The position numbers and the translations under genes were made by a program. The notes under the pieces are model-generated. The model was not told the origin of the DNA and searched no databases. It saw only the letters and a list, made by a program, of their open reading frames with translations. Positions 35,661 to 44,980 of a DNA stretch of 64,000 nucleotides are shown here, piece after piece. This DNA is from Planctomycetota bacterium (GTDB lineage: Bacteria > Planctomycetota > Phycisphaerae > Phycisphaerales > SM1A02): contig JADFIR010000002.1 in NCBI GenBank assembly GCA_022566535.1, forward strand, positions 1 through 64,000, written 5' to 3'. Positions within the stretch are counted from its first letter, which is position 1; each line of letters starts with the position of its first letter.

Positions 35661-37205
35661 TCACCACGTGTATTTCACCGTGTAGGTCACCGTCTTTTCG
35701 CCGTCAGGCGGAATGTTTACTTCGAAGTGGATCGTCCGGCCGTCGATCTTTTCATGCTCGTCGCTGGCCTGGGCGATCTGCCAGTTGACCCACCGGTAGA
35801 GGTTCTCCTTAATGATGACCTTGATCTGCTGCTCTTTGTGGTTGCGGACTTGGATTTTGAAGCTCTCGGTGATGAGGTCGGCCCGGGTGTCGATAGTAAA
35901 GTTCGTTTGGGTGCGCTCGCCGACGATATCAAAGGCTTGACCAACCCTGATCAGGACCGTCTCATTATTCGGCGTGTGGTCGATGAGGTCTTCGCCGACA
36001 AACTCAAGCGTTTCGTCCGCCTCGTCCTGTTTGTACACGCGTACCTTGCCCCGCGGCAGCGGCATGCCGAGGTTGTTGTCATCTTCATTCTTGAAGCGCA
36101 CGTAGACGTCGACCTTCGGGTTCGACAGCGTGCCCAGGTTGCGGTCGGTTCGCGGGCTGGAGGAAGACCCCCACCCAGCACCGGCTGACAGGCCGTAGTA
36201 CACCAACACTTTCTCGACGCTCACGTCGCGGGCGGTCGGAAACAGCGTGATCTGCTGGGTGGTGTTAGACAGGATGTCGGTGCGGCGCGGCAGCGTGTAC
36301 AGGTGGTACTCGAAAAACGACCTTTCTTCGAAGCCCGGCGGCAGGCCGGCCCTCTTCCCTGGACCCGGGCTGGAACCCCGGTAGCCATATTCTGGCTGAA
36401 CCCGCTGCACGTCGCCGGCGATGAGCTTGAGCCGGGCGTTTTGGTATGCCCTCCCGGAGACGTTCATCACAGTCACCCACGCGCCGAGGTCGGCCTGGCT
36501 GTCATCGGCGTTCAGCATCAGGTTGTAGTCGGCGCGCCAAGTGATGCCGTTGGTCTGATAGGTGGTGCGGATCTCGCGCTCACCGGCTTGCTCGGCATCT
36601 ATCTTCCACACCAGCGTGGGCTTGGTCACCAGCCCCTCCAGCGGCAGCGGGGGTAATTTGATTCGACCGCTTCCCTGCGGGACGAACTCCAGTCCCTGCG
36701 GCGTCTGGAGGATGAACATCCCGCCGCTGACGGCGAGTACCTTGCCCGTTACGACTGTGGTCTCGCCGTCCTGCGTCACTTCCAGGCCGACCTCCCCGTC
36801 GATGTACTTTTCGTAGAGCTTCTGCGTATTGATCAGGTCGAACTCGAAGTTCTGTTCGAGCACCTGCGTACCCTGGGGGTCAGTGAGATCCACAAAGCTC
36901 ACCGTGGTGGGATCGATGAATTGGGCCACGTCGGTGAATCGCAGTTCGTTGAGGCCGGCTTTGAGATTGACTGTGCGAACCTCCTTGACCACGCCGAATC
37001 CGGGCACCTGCCTGGCGTAGTACATGTTGTAGCCCTGTCGCTGCTGGGAGATGTACTGTTGGGGATCGAAGCTCGCCGGGTCGGCGGTGGAGTAGACGGT
37101 CACCGCCAGGCCTTCGCCCGCGGCGGCTGCCCCGACTGTGCAGGGCGAGAAGAGAAGAATCACGGCGGCAATGACGTTTGGTGCCCAACGGTGTTTGCGG
37201 ACCAT
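35661..37205 (-). CDS. Exported DUF4139-domain protein
   Basis: The protein is 514 aa with signal peptide VIAAVILLFSPCTVGAAAAG. It contains the DUF4139 region (GITWRADYNLMLNADDSQADLGAWVTVMNVSGRAYQNARLKLIAGDV) and the typical late strands FKNEDDNNLGMPLPRGKVRVYKQDEADETLEFVGEDLIDHTPNNE. The family is found across bacteria as secreted beta-rich proteins of unknown function. GGAG lies seven bases before the ATG. Confidence 0.85.
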   Translation of the reverse strand: MVRKHRWAPNVIAAVILLFSPCTVGAAAAGEGLAVTVYSTADPASFDPQQYISQQRQGYNMYYARQVPGFGVVKEVRTVNLKAGLNELRFTDVAQFIDPTTVSFVDLTDPQGTQVLEQNFEFDLINTQKLYEKYIDGEVGLEVTQDGETTVVTGKVLAVSGGMFILQTPQGLEFVPQGSGRIKLPPLPLEGLVTKPTLVWKIDAEQAGEREIRTTYQTNGITWRADYNLMLNADDSQADLGAWVTVMNVSGRAYQNARLKLIAGDVQRVQPEYGYRGSSPGPGKRAGLPPGFEERSFFEYHLYTLPRRTDILSNTTQQITLFPTARDVSVEKVLVYYGLSAGAGWGSSSSPRTDRNLGTLSNPKVDVYVRFKNEDDNNLGMPLPRGKVRVYKQDEADETLEFVGEDLIDHTPNNETVLIRVGQAFDIVGERTQTNFTIDTRADLITESFKIQVRNHKEQQIKVIIKENLYRWVNWQIAQASDEHEKIDGRTIHFEVNIPPDGEKTVTYTVKYTW

Positions 37206-37320
37206 CGGCGTGCTCCTTGACCCAGGGCCGCCTCAACGCGGCCGGTGTGTGATGTCAACCAATAATGGCCGATCCTGACCGGCTGTCTCCAGTGAGCAGT
37301 CGGTTCTTGGCGGCAATGTG

Positions 37321-39654
37321 CTATTGGCCGCTCGGAGAGGCCTCTTGCGTCATCTGCGGATAGATCAGCACCCGATCGTGGGCCAGCAGCAGCAGATCAT
37401 CCGCTCCGTCGCCCGTGACGTCGGCAACGAGGGCTTCGCTCGGTTCGTACTCGCGCGGCTCGCCGCCGGAAAAAATCTTGGATTCAAAGACCTGGAAGCC
37501 CACCGCGTACAGCATCTGTCGCGACTCGCTAAACGTAAAGATCTCGCACATCTGTTCGCCGGCATCGAGTGAGATGAGATCGCGAAACCCGTCGCCGTTG
37601 ATGTCGCCGGTCGCCAGCTCATGTTGGCGGCGATGCTCCTGGTCGGTCCGCCAGGACGCAAACTCTCGCAGCACCGTGCGGTCGCCCAGAAACCGAATCA
37701 CCGCGAACCCGTCGTTGCCGATCGCCAGGAGGTTGTCCTCACCATCGCCCGAGAATGAGCCGGCATGAATGGAATGAAACGAGAAACCCTTGACCGTGAC
37801 CGACTCGGTTTCGCCCCATGTTCTGCTCGAGCCGGATCGCTGGTCTTGCAAGCGGGCCATGACGACCAGCCGATCATTCTTCTGGTCGGCAGCGACAATT
37901 CGATCGCCCAACACGGCCAGCGACACTAGCTTGGAAGAGCTGTCGTCGGCGTTGATCTGTTGCACCACCTGCCAACCCGGACTGATGCCCGCTGGTGGGT
38001 CCGGATCGTAACGCACCGCCCGCACATAGTTGCGATCGGCAATGAGCAGCTCCGCATGGCCGTCTGCGTCAATGTCAAACACCGCGGTGTTGTCCGCCTT
38101 GGCGGCCTTCACCAAGCCGAACTGGCCCATATCTTTGGACTCGGTGAGTTGGAAGCCGTCGGCCTCGGCGTGGAGCATCATCATCGGTTTATCACGCGTG
38201 AACAGCAGCAGGTCGGTCCGCTGATCTTGATCGGCGTCCAGGGCCAGAATGGTCTGGGGCGATCGGCTCAGCGACCCCAGTTGGATCGTTTCGCTGTCCC
38301 CGGCCAGGTCGATGAGCGTAATCGCATAGTTGCGACTGTCCTTGGCGATGATGGCGACGTGCGGCCCATCCTCCAACTCGACCAGATTGAGCGCGACCGG
38401 TGTATGGCCGCCGGGTACGGTCAGCGGGACAGGATATGGCACGCCGGTTGACTCGACCTCGCATCGGCCGACGACACCCTCCTTCTCCGAGAGCACGAAC
38501 AGCTCGGCGAAAGGGTCATCGTCCACGTTGCCCGCAACGAGATACTCAAGCTCTGCGTAGCACGGATATGACTCGCCCGGCTGCAAGCCCTTGCCCGGGG
38601 CCTGGCGATACACGACCAGCGTGTTGGCTTGAGTGTCCGTGGCCACGAGGTCCAAGAGCCCGTCGCCATCGACATCGGCCACAGCCGTGGACCGCTTGCG
38701 ATTGCCCGCGTCGGAGAAGCTGTACACGAGCATCGCCGCGTCGCGGTCACCGGTCTGCTCGATCTGCTCGATCGCGAGCTCGTACAGAACGATGCGCTTG
38801 GACGCTCGTTCGATGACGACGATGGTGGCCGCATCATCCCCGGTAAGGCGCAGCGCCTCCGCCTCGAGCAGCGCGGGCATCTCGAATCGAAGCTCGGCTC
38901 CCAGCACGCCGCGCCCGGAATCTTCTCCGCCGAGCCACAGCCGGATCGGAGCCGGGTCGTCGGGAAGGACGCCGGCGATATCCAACCGTCCGTCACCGTT
39001 GTAGTCCTCGAGCAGGAAGGCGATGATCTTGCCGCCCGTTGCGAGCTTCAGCGGCCGGCCCAGGCTATCGCCATCGATCGTCCAAACGTGGATCTCGCCA
39101 TCAACCAGACAAAGAAGCTCCGGTCGATCGTCGCCGATGACGTCGGCCACCGCCAGCCCGTTTCGATTGGACGCCAGGTCCTTGACATGATGCTTGCGGG
39201 CGATGGCGAACTTGCCAGCCGGTGTCTGACGCATGAACACCAGCTCGGGGGGTGATCCGGCGTAGATGAGATCCATCAACCCATCGCCGTCGAAATCGTG
39301 TGGGACCACGGCCGAAACGCGATGGCTCACGGAGATGAGCTGGCGCCTGAACCGCCAATGCTCGGGTAGTTCATTGGCCCGGCTGACAGTGACGAAAGCG
39401 TCATCCGGGGTGGCCCCCGGCTTCTGAAAATGCACCTCGATTCGGCTGGAGTGGTTGTTGACCACGATCAAGTCGAGGAAGCCATCGCCGTCCAGATCGG
39501 CCACGGCCATCGGGCCTGCGCTGCGGTCGATCTTGACGATCTCCAGTCCCGCGAAGCCGAAGTAGTCGGCCAGCGAAGTGTCGTCACTCTGTGTCGGCCC
39601 CAAGGAAGCCAGCAGCAGGCCGACGCCGGCGCAAAGGGTCACAGCGATGGGCAT
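37321..39654 (-). CDS. Exported VCBS/FG-GAP repeat protein
   Basis: The protein is 777 aa with a short hydrophobic signal (MPIAVTLCAGVGLLLASLG). Repeated FG-GAP/VCBS units with loops such as VADLDGDGFLDLIVVNNHSS, DFDGDGLMDLIYAG, DYNGDGRLDIAG and VADVDGDGLLDLVATD span almost the whole length, predicting two beta-propellers. No dockerin or anchor is seen at the C-terminus. The role is unknown; similar proteins are secreted and bind calcium. It is divergent from the protease gene at 39792. Confidence 0.87.
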   Translation of the reverse strand: MPIAVTLCAGVGLLLASLGPTQSDDTSLADYFGFAGLEIVKIDRSAGPMAVADLDGDGFLDLIVVNNHSSRIEVHFQKPGATPDDAFVTVSRANELPEHWRFRRQLISVSHRVSAVVPHDFDGDGLMDLIYAGSPPELVFMRQTPAGKFAIARKHHVKDLASNRNGLAVADVIGDDRPELLCLVDGEIHVWTIDGDSLGRPLKLATGGKIIAFLLEDYNGDGRLDIAGVLPDDPAPIRLWLGGEDSGRGVLGAELRFEMPALLEAEALRLTGDDAATIVVIERASKRIVLYELAIEQIEQTGDRDAAMLVYSFSDAGNRKRSTAVADVDGDGLLDLVATDTQANTLVVYRQAPGKGLQPGESYPCYAELEYLVAGNVDDDPFAELFVLSEKEGVVGRCEVESTGVPYPVPLTVPGGHTPVALNLVELEDGPHVAIIAKDSRNYAITLIDLAGDSETIQLGSLSRSPQTILALDADQDQRTDLLLFTRDKPMMMLHAEADGFQLTESKDMGQFGLVKAAKADNTAVFDIDADGHAELLIADRNYVRAVRYDPDPPAGISPGWQVVQQINADDSSSKLVSLAVLGDRIVAADQKNDRLVVMARLQDQRSGSSRTWGETESVTVKGFSFHSIHAGSFSGDGEDNLLAIGNDGFAVIRFLGDRTVLREFASWRTDQEHRRQHELATGDINGDGFRDLISLDAGEQMCEIFTFSESRQMLYAVGFQVFESKIFSGGEPREYEPSEALVADVTGDGADDLLLLAHDRVLIYPQMTQEASPSGQ

Positions 39655-39791
39655 GAGGTTGCTCCTGGGTGCCCCGGGGACGCAAGCGTGAGGCCGATCA
39701 GGCCGATACCTCCCTGGATGTTGCTGAGTTCATCGTCACCATCGTATACTGGCTCCATGCGGCAGTGGCCTTCTTTTGAGCTTCGACGAAG

Positions 39792-40769
39792 ATGACTCGG
39801 TTTCTCGACGGCAGAAGCATTGTTGCTGCGGTTCTGGTCGCGGCCCTGCTCGGGACCGCCAGCGCTGCCGATGTAATCAAGCTCACCAGCGGCGCGGTGC
39901 TCCAAGGGACGATCCTGAAGCGAAATGACCGGACGTTGTGGCTGGACCTCGGTTCCGACGTGCTGGCGATAAGGCTCCAGGACATCGATGAGATCGAGCT
40001 GGCTGAGGCGGACGCGCCGGTGCAGACCGAAGCACACTGGCTGTTCCACACGGCCCGCGAGCTGACTGAGCTAAGCCCCAAGGAGCAGGCCAAGCGGGTG
40101 GGACCCACGGTCATCAAGGTCGCCACCCCCCGTGGTCTGGGCTCCGGCGTGATCATCAGCACCGACGGACACGCCATCACCAACGCTCACGTCATCCAGG
40201 GCGAGACGAACCTGCGAGTGACGGTGTGGCTTCCCCAGGCCGACACCACCCTTCGGCGCATGGTCGTCCAAGACATCGAGATCGTCGCCGTCAACAACCA
40301 CATCGACCTGGCTTTGATCAAGATTACGCACCCCCAACAGGGGAAGTTTGTCTTTGCTCTTCTTGAAGCCCAGGAGAGCATCGAGGTCGGCCAGATCGTG
40401 TTCGCGATCGGCAACCCCATGGGATTGGAGCGCACGCTCAGCCAGGGTGTGATCTCCACGACCCAGCGGAGCTTCGACGGGCTCACGTATATCCAGACCG
40501 ATGCGGCGGTCAATCCCGGCAACTCGGGCGGCCCGCTGTTCAATACCCGCGGCGAGGTTGTGGGCATCATCAACATGGGCGCAATGTTCTTCGAGGGCCT
40601 AAACTTCGCCGTCCCCGCCCGATACGTGAAGGACTTTCTTCGCAACCGTGAAGCCTTCGCCTACGACAAGGAGAACCCCAACTCCGGGCACCATTATCAC
40701 GAGCCCCCTGGGCGCAAGAACTTCAGCGTTGCACCGGCGCTGAAAGATCGTTCGAACCGTTCGGAATGA
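39792..40769 (+). CDS. HtrA/Deg-like trypsin-fold protease without PDZ domain
   Basis: The protein is 325 aa with a signal peptide (SIVAAVLVAALLGTASA). Residues about 27-75 form a small beta unit (VIKLTSGAVLQGTILKRNDRTLWLDLG) common in planctomycete exported proteins. The protease domain has a complete triad: H133 in TNAHVIQG, D172 in NNHIDLALIKI and S245 in NPGNSGGPLF. DegP-type PDZ domains are absent; the C-terminus ends shortly after the protease fold. It probably acts in periplasmic protein quality control or processing. Confidence 0.9.
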   Translation: MTRFLDGRSIVAAVLVAALLGTASAADVIKLTSGAVLQGTILKRNDRTLWLDLGSDVLAIRLQDIDEIELAEADAPVQTEAHWLFHTARELTELSPKEQAKRVGPTVIKVATPRGLGSGVIISTDGHAITNAHVIQGETNLRVTVWLPQADTTLRRMVVQDIEIVAVNNHIDLALIKITHPQQGKFVFALLEAQESIEVGQIVFAIGNPMGLERTLSQGVISTTQRSFDGLTYIQTDAAVNPGNSGGPLFNTRGEVVGIINMGAMFFEGLNFAVPARYVKDFLRNREAFAYDKENPNSGHHYHEPPGRKNFSVAPALKDRSNRSE

Positions 40770-40856
40770 TCCCATGATCCGCTGCCTTGGCCGCGGGTGT
40801 GTGTGCCGCCGGCGTCAAACTGGTTTAGGAACCGCTGATTGAAAGAGGATACTGCC

Positions 40857-42695
40857 ATGTTTAGGAAGGTGATCATCTGCCTGCTGTCGATCGTTCTCGG
40901 CCCGGTTGTCATATTTGCAGGGCCCACGATTGACGATCTGGCTCCCAACGACAGCGTCTTTGTAGCCAGTGTGAAGAATGTCCAGGATTCCCTGGAACGG
41001 CTCAAGCGCACGCAGCTGTGGGCGCTGTGGGAGTCTGATCAGGTCAAGGCGCTTCGTGCCGAAGCGGTCGAAAAGTGCACCCAGAAGCTCGGCGAACTGT
41101 TGGAGGAGCTGGGAGTCGAGGAAGGTTCACTGGTTCCGCCGCAGGGCACGGTCGGCATAGCCGTCTTCCCGGTGATGCAGGAGGACCTTGATGCGACAGT
41201 GCCGGGGTTTCTGTTCCTCGCTGATTTCGGCGCCGACGCTGACAAGACCGGCAAGCTCATCGACGCTGTGATCGCGAAGGCTGAAGAGGAAATGGATCTG
41301 GAGTACGAGGAGAAGGAGATTCTCGGCAGGACTGTCTATTCGTTCGACCTTTCCGACATGGACGTCGAGAGCATCTTCGAGGCCGAGGAAACCGAGATGG
41401 ACCAACCGGGCCCGATGATGTCCGCACCCGATCCGACGGACGTGTTCGAGATGGTCTCGGCTCTGCATTATGTGCGCGATGGCACCCGATTCATCGTGTG
41501 CACCGATCTCGATACGCTCAGTGACGCCCTTGAAGCCATTGATGGTGATGATCGGGCTGGACTTGAGAAGCACGAGGACTATCAGGCGGTGGTGGATCGA
41601 CTGGGCGAGGTCGATGCCTATGCGGTGCTGCTGACACGGGACATCGCCCGGGTGGTGGGCGGTGCCGAGCCGATGATGGCCCAGATGTTCCAAAGCATGA
41701 TTCAGGTGATCATCGGTGACATCAGAGCTCTGGGGTGCGGCGTTCGCCTTGATAGCCCAGCGGCGATGTTCGAGGAGACGTTTGCAGTATACATGCCCAA
41801 CGGCAAGGCCGGCCTGACGGCGCTGATGGACACGGAGGCGCCCCGGCGCGACTTGCCGCCATTTGTCGGACCCGAGGCCCTCGGCTACACCAGCACGAAT
41901 TTCGAGTTCGACGGGGTGATGGAGTTCGTCCGTAGTATCGGCCGGATGAATCCGATGCTGCAGGCAACGATTGATCAGGTGCTGGTTGAGTATGGCACGA
42001 CCATCGAGAATGTGTTGGCCGCGCTGGGGCCGCAGATTCATAGCACTGTAACGCTCTCTCGGCCGATTGATCTGTCGAGCATGAAATCGCTCTACGCGAT
42101 CGAGTGCACCAAGCCCGACCTGATCGAGCAAGTGCTCGCCGAACATGCTGGGCAGTTGGGTTTGGAGCCGCGAGACTTCCTTGGCCGGCGGATATATTCC
42201 ATGGCTGCGAACCCGATGATGATGATGGGGGGGCCAATGATGGGCGGCGCCGGGGGTGATGGGTTCTCGATCGGATTCGGCGGTGGCTACCTCATGATCG
42301 GAACCACAAGCCTCGTGGAGGACGCGCTGCGCGCCACCGGGCAGGCCGGCATGCCCAGCCTTGGTGACGATCCAGCCTTTCAGCAGGCCGTCCGTGCCCT
42401 GCCCGCGGAAGGGGTCGTCTCATGGGGGCTTGCCAATACTGTGGACTACATCGAGTTCCTCAAAGACCTCGACTTGATGGTCCAACGCCAAATGATTGAG
42501 CAGATGAAGCTCTGGAGCCCGGAGTATGCCAAGGAGATGGAAGATGAACTCGCAGCCAAGCCGCCCCCGCCGTGGCGCCATTTCGATACTGAGATTCTGA
42601 AGCGGTATCTCGGGCCGATGGCCTGGCAGGTGCAATCCGACCCGGACGGATTTGTAGGGACGTACTATCTGTTCCAGGCGCCTGGGACCCAGTAA
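40857..42695 (+). CDS. Secreted hypothetical protein (DUF3352-like)
   Basis: I chose ATG 40857, with GAGG eight bases upstream (612 aa), over the TTG at 40839. The signal peptide is MFRKVIICLLSIVLGPVVIFAG. The mature protein begins DDLAPNDSVFVASVKNVQDSLERLKRT, which resembles the start of DUF3352-type proteins, and has two related alpha/beta halves. A short Met/Gly-rich loop (AANPMMMMGGPMMGG) sits at about 450-465. Function is unknown. It follows the HtrA-like protease on the same strand at 87 bp. Confidence 0.8.
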   Translation: MFRKVIICLLSIVLGPVVIFAGPTIDDLAPNDSVFVASVKNVQDSLERLKRTQLWALWESDQVKALRAEAVEKCTQKLGELLEELGVEEGSLVPPQGTVGIAVFPVMQEDLDATVPGFLFLADFGADADKTGKLIDAVIAKAEEEMDLEYEEKEILGRTVYSFDLSDMDVESIFEAEETEMDQPGPMMSAPDPTDVFEMVSALHYVRDGTRFIVCTDLDTLSDALEAIDGDDRAGLEKHEDYQAVVDRLGEVDAYAVLLTRDIARVVGGAEPMMAQMFQSMIQVIIGDIRALGCGVRLDSPAAMFEETFAVYMPNGKAGLTALMDTEAPRRDLPPFVGPEALGYTSTNFEFDGVMEFVRSIGRMNPMLQATIDQVLVEYGTTIENVLAALGPQIHSTVTLSRPIDLSSMKSLYAIECTKPDLIEQVLAEHAGQLGLEPRDFLGRRIYSMAANPMMMMGGPMMGGAGGDGFSIGFGGGYLMIGTTSLVEDALRATGQAGMPSLGDDPAFQQAVRALPAEGVVSWGLANTVDYIEFLKDLDLMVQRQMIEQMKLWSPEYAKEMEDELAAKPPPPWRHFDTEILKRYLGPMAWQVQSDPDGFVGTYYLFQAPGTQ

Positions 42696-42768
42696 GGATC
42701 CGATCCGCGCCGCGTGGCCGCGGCGGCTTCACGTTTAGCCTCGGTGCCCACCCCGGGGGCTCTGCCGT

Positions 42769-43608
42769 TCAGTTCCATCCGATCTTGAAGAAGATCGTGG
42801 TGAACATGAGATCGGCGATGATGATCGCCACCACTGACTGCACCACGGTGCTGGTCGTTGCCCGCCCGACTCCCGCGGCCCCCCCCGTGACGCTCAGGCC
42901 GTGGTAGCACGCAAATGAACTGAGGATCAGCCCGAACACGCCAGCCTTGATCAATCCGGTCAGGAAGTCGCCCACAATAAGTTGGTTCAACGTGTTCGTC
43001 TTGTACAGCTCGTACGGCACGTCGAGGAACAGCACGCTCATGAGTCCCCCGGAGAAGACCGCGGCCAGATCACCGATGACCGTCAGCCCGACCAGCGCGA
43101 TCGTCGTCGCCAGCACCCGCGGGACCACCAGGAAGCGGATGGGGTTCAGCGCGTGGGCTTCGAGGGCTTCGATTTCCTCACCGACAACCATCGTTCCGAG
43201 CTCGGCGGCGATCGACGCCCCGGCAAATCCGGTGAGGACGATGGCTGCGATCAGCGGACCGAGCTCCCGAAGGATGGCCACGCCGATGATGTTGGCGACC
43301 TTGTCCGTCTGGCCAAAGTCCGCCAGGGCCGGCTCCATTTGCAGGGCAAGGATGAACCCGACGCAGCCGCAGACGAGCGTCACAATCCCCGTCGCCCGCA
43401 CGCCGACGCGGACCAACTGAGTCACCATGGCGGCTCGGCCGAAACGGACGCCCCGCCGCAGCAAGGCGCGCATGACCCACACGCCCACGTCGTGGATGAG
43501 GTACCACACGCCGCCAAGCAGCTCAAACGTGCCGATCCACAGTCCGCCCCAACGGTCCATGCTGCGGATCAAGACTGAGCGTTTGGATGGTTCAGCCGCT
43601 GGAGGCAC
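42769..43608 (-). CDS. MlaE-family lipid ABC transporter permease
   Basis: The protein is 279 aa from a GTG. Membrane segments cover about 75-100, 115-145, 165-200 and 240-275, with the MlaE signatures LRELGPLIAAIVLTGFAGASIAAELGTM and EIEALEAHALNPIRFLVVPRVLA. It would form the membrane core of an Mla-type phospholipid transporter. No MlaF ATPase or MlaD is adjacent. The gene 50 bp upstream encodes a STAS protein, the fold of MlaB, but that one looks more like an anti-sigma antagonist. Confidence 0.9.
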   Translation of the reverse strand: MPPAAEPSKRSVLIRSMDRWGGLWIGTFELLGGVWYLIHDVGVWVMRALLRRGVRFGRAAMVTQLVRVGVRATGIVTLVCGCVGFILALQMEPALADFGQTDKVANIIGVAILRELGPLIAAIVLTGFAGASIAAELGTMVVGEEIEALEAHALNPIRFLVVPRVLATTIALVGLTVIGDLAAVFSGGLMSVLFLDVPYELYKTNTLNQLIVGDFLTGLIKAGVFGLILSSFACYHGLSVTGGAAGVGRATTSTVVQSVVAIIIADLMFTTIFFKIGWN

Positions 43609-43658
43609 GGTCTACATATCCTCGTCGCTAGCCGAGGTGAAACAGATGCCTGACCTCG

Positions 43659-44006
43659 CTACTGCGAGACGGCTTCCTCAGCAGTCTCGACGATGCTGAA
43701 AACGATATCCAGTCGAGCGATCTCGAAAATCGAGCGAACCTTGTCTTGCATTGCGCAGAGAATGAGCTTGGTACTGGTGCGGCGAGCGACCTGCATCGCC
43801 TCCACCAGCGTGGCGACGCCCGAGCTGTCCATATAGGGAACGCCCCCGAGATCGACCACCACTCGGCCCGGCTGGCCATCCTGGGCCTGGCGGAGCCCTT
43901 CCCGAAGCACAGCGGCGCAGTTCAGGTCGATCTCGCCGAGAGGGCGCAGAATCACCCCATCATCGATCGACTCGGTCTGGATCTCGAGTTCTTGGGCGTC
44001 ACTCAT
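43659..44006 (-). CDS. STAS-domain anti-sigma factor antagonist
   Basis: The protein is 115 aa with the full SpoIIAA/RsbV fold: VILRPLGEIDLNCAAVLREGL, VVVDLGGVPYMDSSGVATLVEA with the phosphorylatable DSSG serine, and KLILCAMQDKVRSIFEIARLD. It overlaps the kinase gene by eight bases. It should be the phosphorylated partner in a partner-switching module. The adjacent MlaE raises the alternative that it serves as an MlaB-like subunit. Confidence 0.9.
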   Translation of the reverse strand: MSDAQELEIQTESIDDGVILRPLGEIDLNCAAVLREGLRQAQDGQPGRVVVDLGGVPYMDSSGVATLVEAMQVARRTSTKLILCAMQDKVRSIFEIARLDIVFSIVETAEEAVSQ

Positions 44007-44493
44007 GGTTCAACTCGCTTTGACCTGATGTTGGGGGAGCAGGACTCTTAGCGGTCTGGACAGGACGGAGGCGCTTGATCATCGTGAGTCGCATCCCCCC
44101 GCCGCTGCGCCGCTCGTAGGTGACCTCGTCCATGATCTCGCGCATGATGTGCACGCCGAGACCGCCGGGGCGAACCTCGTTGAGGTCGCGTGGCCGAATC
44201 GTGGCCGGATCAACCTGCTGGGCGAGGTCCTCAATGACAATCTTGAGCCCCGGCATGTCGGCGACGAGTGGCCAGAGCTTGATCCAGATCCGTCCGTCGC
44301 AGCGGCGATCATATCCGTGGGTGATCACGTTGCACAGCGCCTCGTCAACGGCGAGGCTGATCTGTCCGCACTGTATCTCATTGAACCCCAGGCGCTGAGC
44401 CACGCTTCCAACCAGCGCGCGGGCCGCGGCTAGAAACTTCGGCTGGCTGAACATTTCCAGCCGAACCTCGGGTTCAGTGGATGGGTCACCCAT
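43999..44493 (-). CDS. RsbW/SpoIIAB-like anti-sigma factor serine kinase
   Basis: I chose ATG 44493 (164 aa); the longer ORF overlaps the HEAT-repeat gene in another frame. The GHKL ATPase motifs are an N box QISLAVDEALCNVITHGY and glycine-rich boxes EVRPGGLGVHIMREIMDEVTYERRSGGGMRL. Such kinases hold a sigma factor and phosphorylate the STAS partner encoded next. No sigma factor gene is adjacent. A PP2C phosphatase that could complete the cycle starts at 62875. Confidence 0.9.
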   Translation of the reverse strand: MGDPSTEPEVRLEMFSQPKFLAAARALVGSVAQRLGFNEIQCGQISLAVDEALCNVITHGYDRRCDGRIWIKLWPLVADMPGLKIVIEDLAQQVDPATIRPRDLNEVRPGGLGVHIMREIMDEVTYERRSGGGMRLTMIKRLRPVQTAKSPAPPTSGQSELNHE

Positions 44494-44857
44494 CGTTTCC
44501 CACTGCTTTGGTGGTCGTGGGGGTCGTCTGTGGCAGCGTACCCGACTGCACCGCCTCGACCCAACGCCGAATCGCTGGGCGGCGCATGTGGGGCGGATCG
44601 TAATGGAGATAGCCGTAGGTCTCGCCCGTGAGCCGCTCCAGCGCCGCGATCGCCAGGAGCCGCACCGCCGGGTCGTCGGAGTCCAGTTGCTCCACGATAT
44701 TCGCTGTGGCCGTGATGTCACCAGTCCGGGCCGCCCTCTCGATGGCGTACAGCCTCGCCGCAGGGTTTGCAGAATCGAAACGTGCCTCCGTCGCCGACGG
44801 GCCGCACGAGCCCCCAAGAAGGGCGGCACCGCAGACAATCGCTCGTCTGGTCAACAT
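44486..44857 (-). CDS. Small HEAT-repeat lipoprotein-like protein
   Basis: The protein is 123 aa. The N-terminus MLTRRAIVCGAALLGGSC ends in a lipobox-like GGSC. The rest shows two HEAT-like helix pairs (ARLYAIERAARTGDITATANIVEQL, PAVRLLAIAALERLTG) and a YGYLHYDPP motif seen in planctomycete HEAT proteins. It overlaps the kinase start by eight bases, suggesting a common transcript. The role is unknown. Confidence 0.75.
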   Translation of the reverse strand: MLTRRAIVCGAALLGGSCGPSATEARFDSANPAARLYAIERAARTGDITATANIVEQLDSDDPAVRLLAIAALERLTGETYGYLHYDPPHMRRPAIRRWVEAVQSGTLPQTTPTTTKAVGNDG

Positions 44858-44980
44858 CGGTCAAAGCATACGATGGCATCCGCTTGCGGGCAAAGCATCG
44901 ACCCCTGCTGAACCAATGCCCCCTAGACTCACTCCTTAGGCGGAGCTAGACTGCCCGCTTCTGCCTCTGGACCGTTTTTC

